DNA of 64,000 bases, from contig JAQFVV010000347.1 of the NCBI GenBank assembly GCA_028023455.1, positions 618,001 to 682,000 on the forward strand, written 5' to 3'. A program made the position numbers and the translations under genes. Under the pieces are notes generated by a model. That model was given only the letters and a program-made list of their open reading frames with translations. It had not been told where the DNA came from and ran no database searches. The first letter of the stretch is position 1. Every line of letters starts with the position of its first letter. This stretch comes from Epiperipatus broadwayi. Lineage: Eukaryota; Onychophora; Udeonychophora; Euonychophora; Peripatidae. This document shows, in pieces, positions 59,041 to 64,000 of the stretch.

Positions 59041-61260
59041 TAATGTATCAGCTTGTGTAGGGATAGGCAATGATAATATGATAAAATTATAAATACAAAG
59101 CTATTTTTGAGTAAACATGAAATATATTTCTTTTGATTCCAGCTAATTTTTACCTTTCTTGATCATTTTTTATACTAGGACATAATAGTTAAAATTAAAA
59201 GTTAAACAGTTAAAAGATTGAAAACTATAAAAATCACTTGAAGACTACCATTTGAAGTACAGAAAATACTAGAGTTTTGAAAACCGTACTAAATCAGTCA
59301 TGGCTCTAACAAAAACATATATGAAGAGAGTTGTGTGTGTGTATGTGTGTGTATGTAGACCTATCAAAAATTTGTTAATTGTTGCTAATTATACCTGCGT
59401 CATCATATATGTAGCAATTACTGTTTCTCCTAGGTATCAGAAACCAAAATCAAGTGAAGTAGAGATTTTATTGAATATAATGAGTATGGCTGTTCTAATG
59501 CCAAGACATGTATACAAAAAGACTAAAGATGAATGTTGTGATGACTATGTAAATCAATTGATGAGACACAAATACATTCATATATAGAACATACAGTTCC
59601 ATTACTGTGTTTAATTGATATTTTGTGATGTTGTCTTCTAACTGCAGCAGCAAACTTTTTTGTCTGGAAGATTTTAACACCATACTCATTATATTCCATC
59701 CTCAGTCACAGCTTCCCAATGAAAACAGTCACTATTGCACATCTTTATATTTTTAAGAAAATTAATCTTTATAATGTGAATAATCTGCTTCTTCTATAAA
59801 ACCATCTAAGCCCAAATTAGCTATCAAACATTATTTTAAAAAATCTTGTATTATCTATTTGTTTCATACAAAATAACTCTTAAATATGAACATTTGTCAT
59901 TGTTTCTGAATAATTTACAATTACACAATAGCATTGCACACCACATTTGAAATATATTTGAGGCATATAAAAAGTATCACATTAATAGTTTTAGTTTCTA
60001 TCTGTCAATCCCATTACATTGCAAACAATTATTTTGCCTAATATTTGCATGTTTGATTTTAAAATATTCTCAAAAAAACTTTTTTCTTGACTTGATACAC
60101 AAAATTTAAAAATTTCTGGAAATTTCTGGGTTACAAATCCTAATTACAATTTCTCACATGGAAAACATAAAATGTTGATGAAGATCATTAAACTCATACG
60201 ACAATGTTACATTTAAAGAGGGATTTGTCAATTTTTTTATGTAATATGGCAGCTGCAAATAAATGTTTCATGCATTGTGATTAAAACATAACAATAACAT
60301 GTTTTATATTAAAATAAAAATCATTTTATTCCAATACATATAAATATTACTCAAGTTAGAGTTAGAGAATTATTTTTTATTAATAAAATCTTGATCAAAC
60401 TTAAAATCAAAATATTAATGCATTTTAAAAATGCAAAAACAAATGAAACAATGTTAGATCTAATCACAGTTTATAAAACATTATCTTGCGCCTACCATAC
60501 TATGTGAAAAAAATGACAAATCACATGAAGTATGTATTTCAGAAAGCCTCCATTATTAACCACTTACTATGATACAAACCTTCCAAGTGAACATAATATC
60601 AATTAAACTAACATAAAATATAAATATTAACAACCTAAAGCTAGACTAGTTAATGAAATAATTAATGTTACCCCAAATTTAAAACTAAACAAGGCTATCC
60701 AAAGAAAGTAACCTCTATAACACAACCAACTGTTTCCCTGGCAAAGTGATGTTTTCAAATGGTAGGGAAATGATTGTGTCGTTGAGTTTATTTTCTTTGA
60801 ATAGACATTTAATTTTGAATTTGGGGTATTTTTAATATAAAATATGGACATTGAAGTATATATATTTAGCAATGAGGTCATATTTATAAATCAACCATTT
60901 TTATGCAGTTGTACATTTATCAAAGCAGAATAAGATTCATTTTTATATGAGACTTCTTGATAAAGATTTGTTAATACAAATATTGAGTTTCTGACTTTAC
61001 TTTGATATTTTTTCTGTATTTGAATAGGCTAGTATATAAAACCACAGTGATAAATATTCATAAGTAAATATGATATCAATAGATTTATAAAATGAGCTGT
61101 TATCAATTGACATTTAATCAAGGTAATTTCCTAAAATGTATACATATGACAGAATGATTTGCCAATTTTTGCACTTTGTATGACATTCATACAGGAATGT
61201 ATCATGCATAGTGATTGAAGCTGACATCTTTCTAATTTAATGTCACATGACTCCACATAT
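59041..61260. other. AT-rich DNA with one unassigned ORF
   Basis: A 95-codon ATG frame (59300-59587, plus) has less biased composition in its second half and an acceptor-like TTTCTCCTAG at about 59423-59433. The predicted product has no recognised domain. It may be a decayed element ORF or chance. Nothing else is supported. Confidence 0.25.
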
Positions 61261-61264
61261 ATTG

Positions 61265-61540
61265 TTTCTCAGTGGTAAACTATTTCACCACAACTATGCA
61301 CCTACTACAAGCTTTAGTAACTAATAGATGCGAAATGATGTTATTTAAAATCCCTATTATTGAATAGGATAGTACTAGATAAGAATTTATTAAGTAATAA
61401 TTACTAAATCCTACAGTAGGTGGCAAAGCTAATTTGGTGATATTGGATAAGACAGCACTGAAAACAGATTTATTAAAATCTATCATTTTGAACCCATTAG
61501 TTAATAAAACTTACAGTAGGTAACAACTATTATGAAAATA
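61265..61540 (-). repeat. Dispersed inverted-repeat family, strongly diverged copy
   Basis: CACCTACTACAAGCTTTAGTAA, ATTGAATAGGATAGTACTAGATAAGAATTTATT and AAACTTACAGTAGGTAACAA follow the order of the 19.8 and 21.5 kb copies (GGCACTAGATAGGGATTTTA in the middle, AGTGG-type ends). Two partly overlapping copies may be present. Confidence 0.4.
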
Positions 61541-61584
61541 AAATTCTTTTGTGTATGTATTTTCAAAGTGTGCTAAAATATTTT

Positions 61585-61662
61585 AATAACATATTTCAAT
61601 CTAAGATCAGATACTATTAAAAAAATAACATATTTCAATCTAAGATCAGATACTATTAAAAA
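61585..61662 (+). repeat. Tandem duplication, 39 bp period
   Basis: Two essentially identical 39 bp units starting AATAACATATTTCAATC at 61585 and 61624, so the duplication is recent. Confidence 0.95.
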
Positions 61663-63365
61663 GAAGTGTTTTAAATAAGGTTTAACTGTATCAGAATAGA
61701 CTGATTTATAGGTATAAATGCAGTATTAAGCAAACAAACTTTACTATCATATTGGAAAGTTTATTCATATTAATATAGGACAAGTGTTTGCTATATTTTA
61801 TGAATAAGTGGTATTGGTTCAAGATAGGTGTCAACTTTGCTGAAATGTATACATACTGTAGAGTAATTTTATGGGGGGGGGTTTCATATACATGATATAA
61901 AAATGTTTCATGCATTGTTTGTTTTTGAGCTTAAAAAAATTAATATATATATATAAAACATTGGAAGCAATTTTTTAATTAATAGATATATCTTTAAAAA
62001 TGCAATCAGAAATGTTGAATCTATGATGATTTCTGGATTGAATCATAATTAAATAATAAAAAAATATAGGAATAATGATGCTTTTAAAGTGTGGTGCTGA
62101 TAAAAAAAAAAATTAGTATGGTCAACAAGAAAATGGATAAGTGATCTGATTAGAACCATTTTTTTTAAGCCTAAAATAATCAAGTATGTTTTGATAATTA
62201 AAAAGTGATCTAATTCATGGAAGTATATTTGAAAATATTGTCTGAGAGAAAGAAAAAGAGCAGAAATGAGATGAATGGAGTACAATGATGAATGTTGTAA
62301 TAAGGAACCTGAAAAACAAATCAGATGGTAGATGATTATGTGAAATTCCACTTATTTGATCACCATTCAATTTGTTAGCGTTTAGACATATTAATAAAAA
62401 TATATACATATAATAAAAAATACATACATTTAAGTAATTAAAAAACACACACATCCAGAAACTAATCAAAATATCAACTAAATTTTCATTTTTAAAAATT
62501 AATTGTGATTTACTTACGAAAACGTATTCATTAATAGTAAACATACTGTCTAACTTTTATGATGCGTCAATAAACAATTTTATAGATTAGCTAAAATTGT
62601 CAAAATTGTTTGATCTATACTTCGAAGGATGGAACGGAAGATTTTATTAAACTAACTGTCTACGCCTGGGTAATAAAATAACAAAACGTAGAATGAAAAA
62701 TGATTATTGCTGAGAATAAATTTTTTTTAAAATGTAATAAATTATTTTATTTAATCAAAGCCTGTAATTTTGTAGTAAGTTCTAATTTTGAAGGTAGTTT
62801 TAAAACGAAGATAAAACTAATATTTATTTAAGATGTGCCTAAAATTTAAAAATTATTTTCATTTTTAAAATTTCAATAAAAAACTTTGGCTGTCATAAAA
62901 ACTTTGTAGAATTAAAATTTAAAAAATAATATAGCAAGATTTTAGCAAAATTTAGTTAATCCCTAATGTCCTATTGTCAGTATAGAAAAATGTAAAAAGT
63001 TCAATGACTGAAAAATTAGGTACATGAAAGAATTAATCGATAAATAATAAATTTATATTAAAAAAAAAAATCTCAAATTTTTAGGATTAAATTTTAAAAA
63101 ATAATAAATAATTCATCCCAAAGAGAACATTATTTTTATCAATTTATAGAATTTAATAATTTTATATTTTATTTAAAAGATATAGATCAATAATACAAAC
63201 AATTCACATGTGAATGCTTGATTGATTTTTAAAATAATTGTTTATTATATTTCATTTTTTTAAAAAGAGAAAGATGTTCATTCAAAAACATAAAGCAGTT
63301 ACAAATGTTGAAACATCAGATAAATTGGCTGTAATAGTAAAGAACCAAAGCAGGGCAATTTTTTA
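61663..63365. other. AT-rich DNA without a recognisable gene
   Basis: Open frames of about 100 codons on the minus strand at 62049-62544 are rich in Phe/Leu/Ile/Tyr/His as expected from random AT-rich DNA. A 9-G run lies at 61873-61881. Confidence 0.45.
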
Positions 63366-63369
63366 AAAT

Positions 63370-63460
63370 CTTTTGCCCTTGACATAGTGGTTACAAATCC
63401 ACCTATCATACCCACAGTCTAACAATTGAGAATTTTTAAATCGCAAGGAGGCTTAGAATT
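63370..63460 (+). repeat. SINE-like, tRNA-derived (candidate)
   Basis: TTGACATAGTGGTTACAAATCC resembles the A box head of the SINEs here. The B box is not convincing. Confidence 0.3.
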
Positions 63461-63551
63461 TTTTTTTAAATCATAGCTAACATAGATAGTTATCTAATAT
63501 TAGCCAGTAAATGGATATCTAACTATTATTAGGTACATGGTAAAGGTAAGT

Positions 63552-63698
63552 TATTCTGGATTGAGAATATGAGTAATAGTATACAAAAAAATGAAGCCTT
63601 GTATTAATGTACTCTTCAGGGAGATATTCTGGATTGACAATATGAGTAATAGTATACAGAAAAATCAAGCCTTACATTAATGTACTGTTCAGGGAGGT
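63552..63698 (+). repeat. Tandem duplication, 73 bp period
   Basis: Two units starting TATTCTGGATTGA at 63552 and 63625 differ at only a few positions. Confidence 0.93.
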
Positions 63699-63754
63699 AT
63701 TATCCTCCTATAAATTCTGAACTTACAATTTTCCAATGCCTTTTTACATTTTAT

Positions 63755-63790
63755 TTAACCATATGACCATATGAATGTTCATATGGTTAA
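63755..63790. repeat. Short perfect hairpin
   Basis: TTAACCATATGA (63755-63766) and TCATATGGTTAA (63779-63790) are exact reverse complements around a 12 nt loop. The stem itself repeats CATATG. Confidence 0.85.
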
Positions 63791-64000
63791 GAATTATGCA
63801 CAAAATAGTGTGATGGTTTTTTTTTTATCTAAAAATATATAATCAAATCTCTACATTCTTTCTTCTAACAGTTTTTACTTATAATGAGAGAATATGTGTG
63901 TGTGAATATATGTACACATGATAAACAAAAATGATTGTCTTCTTTCATGAGAAGTTAAAAGTCAACAGCCAAGGTAAAAAAGGATATTAAGAATCCATGT

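Noticed and set aside
62049-62544. Overlapping 100- and 109-codon minus-strand frames
   Set aside because: Phe/Leu/Ile/Tyr/His-rich products typical of random AT-rich sequence, with no domain or homologous pattern.
1-64000. CRISPR arrays, operons or other prokaryotic features
   Set aside because: No regularly spaced short repeats were seen, and the content is clearly animal.

Overview
The window is AT-rich nuclear DNA from an invertebrate animal. The one host gene I can recognise has splice signals and a polyadenylation signal, intergenic distances are tens of kilobases, and the other recognisable content is eukaryotic transposable elements: an RTE-type non-LTR retrotransposon, a BED/hAT DNA transposon, piggyBac-like ends, Penelope-like and Ty3/gypsy-like remnants, tRNA-derived SINEs and foldback elements. 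I cannot fix the species. A large AT-rich lophotrochozoan (for example a mollusc) or arthropod genome would fit.

Layout. 0-2.3 kb: AT-rich DNA with a possible LTR boundary and a tRNA-like repeat head. 2.3-5.6 kb: an RTE retrotransposon on the minus strand with an uninterrupted endonuclease-reverse transcriptase frame and a small overlapping upstream ORF. 6.2-10.3 kb: a probable degenerate LTR retrotransposon, two similar ~370-390 bp repeats enclosing a broken gag. 12.2-18.2 kb: a SINE, remnants of two RT lineages, a ~410 bp tandem array ending in an inverted copy, and a foldback element. 19.7-21.7 kb: two copies of a dispersed inverted-repeat family. 27.4-28.1 kb: a long imperfect inverted repeat with ~310 nt arms. 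38.5-38.8 kb: the terminal exon of a caudal/Cdx homeobox gene on the minus strand. 41.6-46.6 kb: a nonautonomous piggyBac-like element, a solo hAT end, and a complete but dead 3.2 kb hAT element with 8 bp target duplication and a foldback nested inside it. 47.0-50.1 kb: a second, broken RTE copy. 50.6-50.9 kb: the C-terminal tail of a Penelope-like element. 53.9-54.6 kb: a very old RTE 3' fragment. 56.3-58.2 kb: a GC-richer block resembling LTR-element DNA. 58.9-64 kb: AT-rich DNA with further copies of the dispersed repeat and recent short tandem duplications.

Only the caudal exon is confidently a host gene. Its upstream exons should lie at higher coordinates because the gene runs on the minus strand. 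I could not find them, so the first intron may contain much of the 39-64 kb transposon-rich DNA or extend beyond the window. The most unusual recurring signal is a short motif, CTGATGA (or CTGAAGA), a small hairpin, then GAAAC. It recurs in several unrelated-looking repeats and in the Penelope-like 3' region, and it resembles a degenerate hammerhead-ribozyme core.
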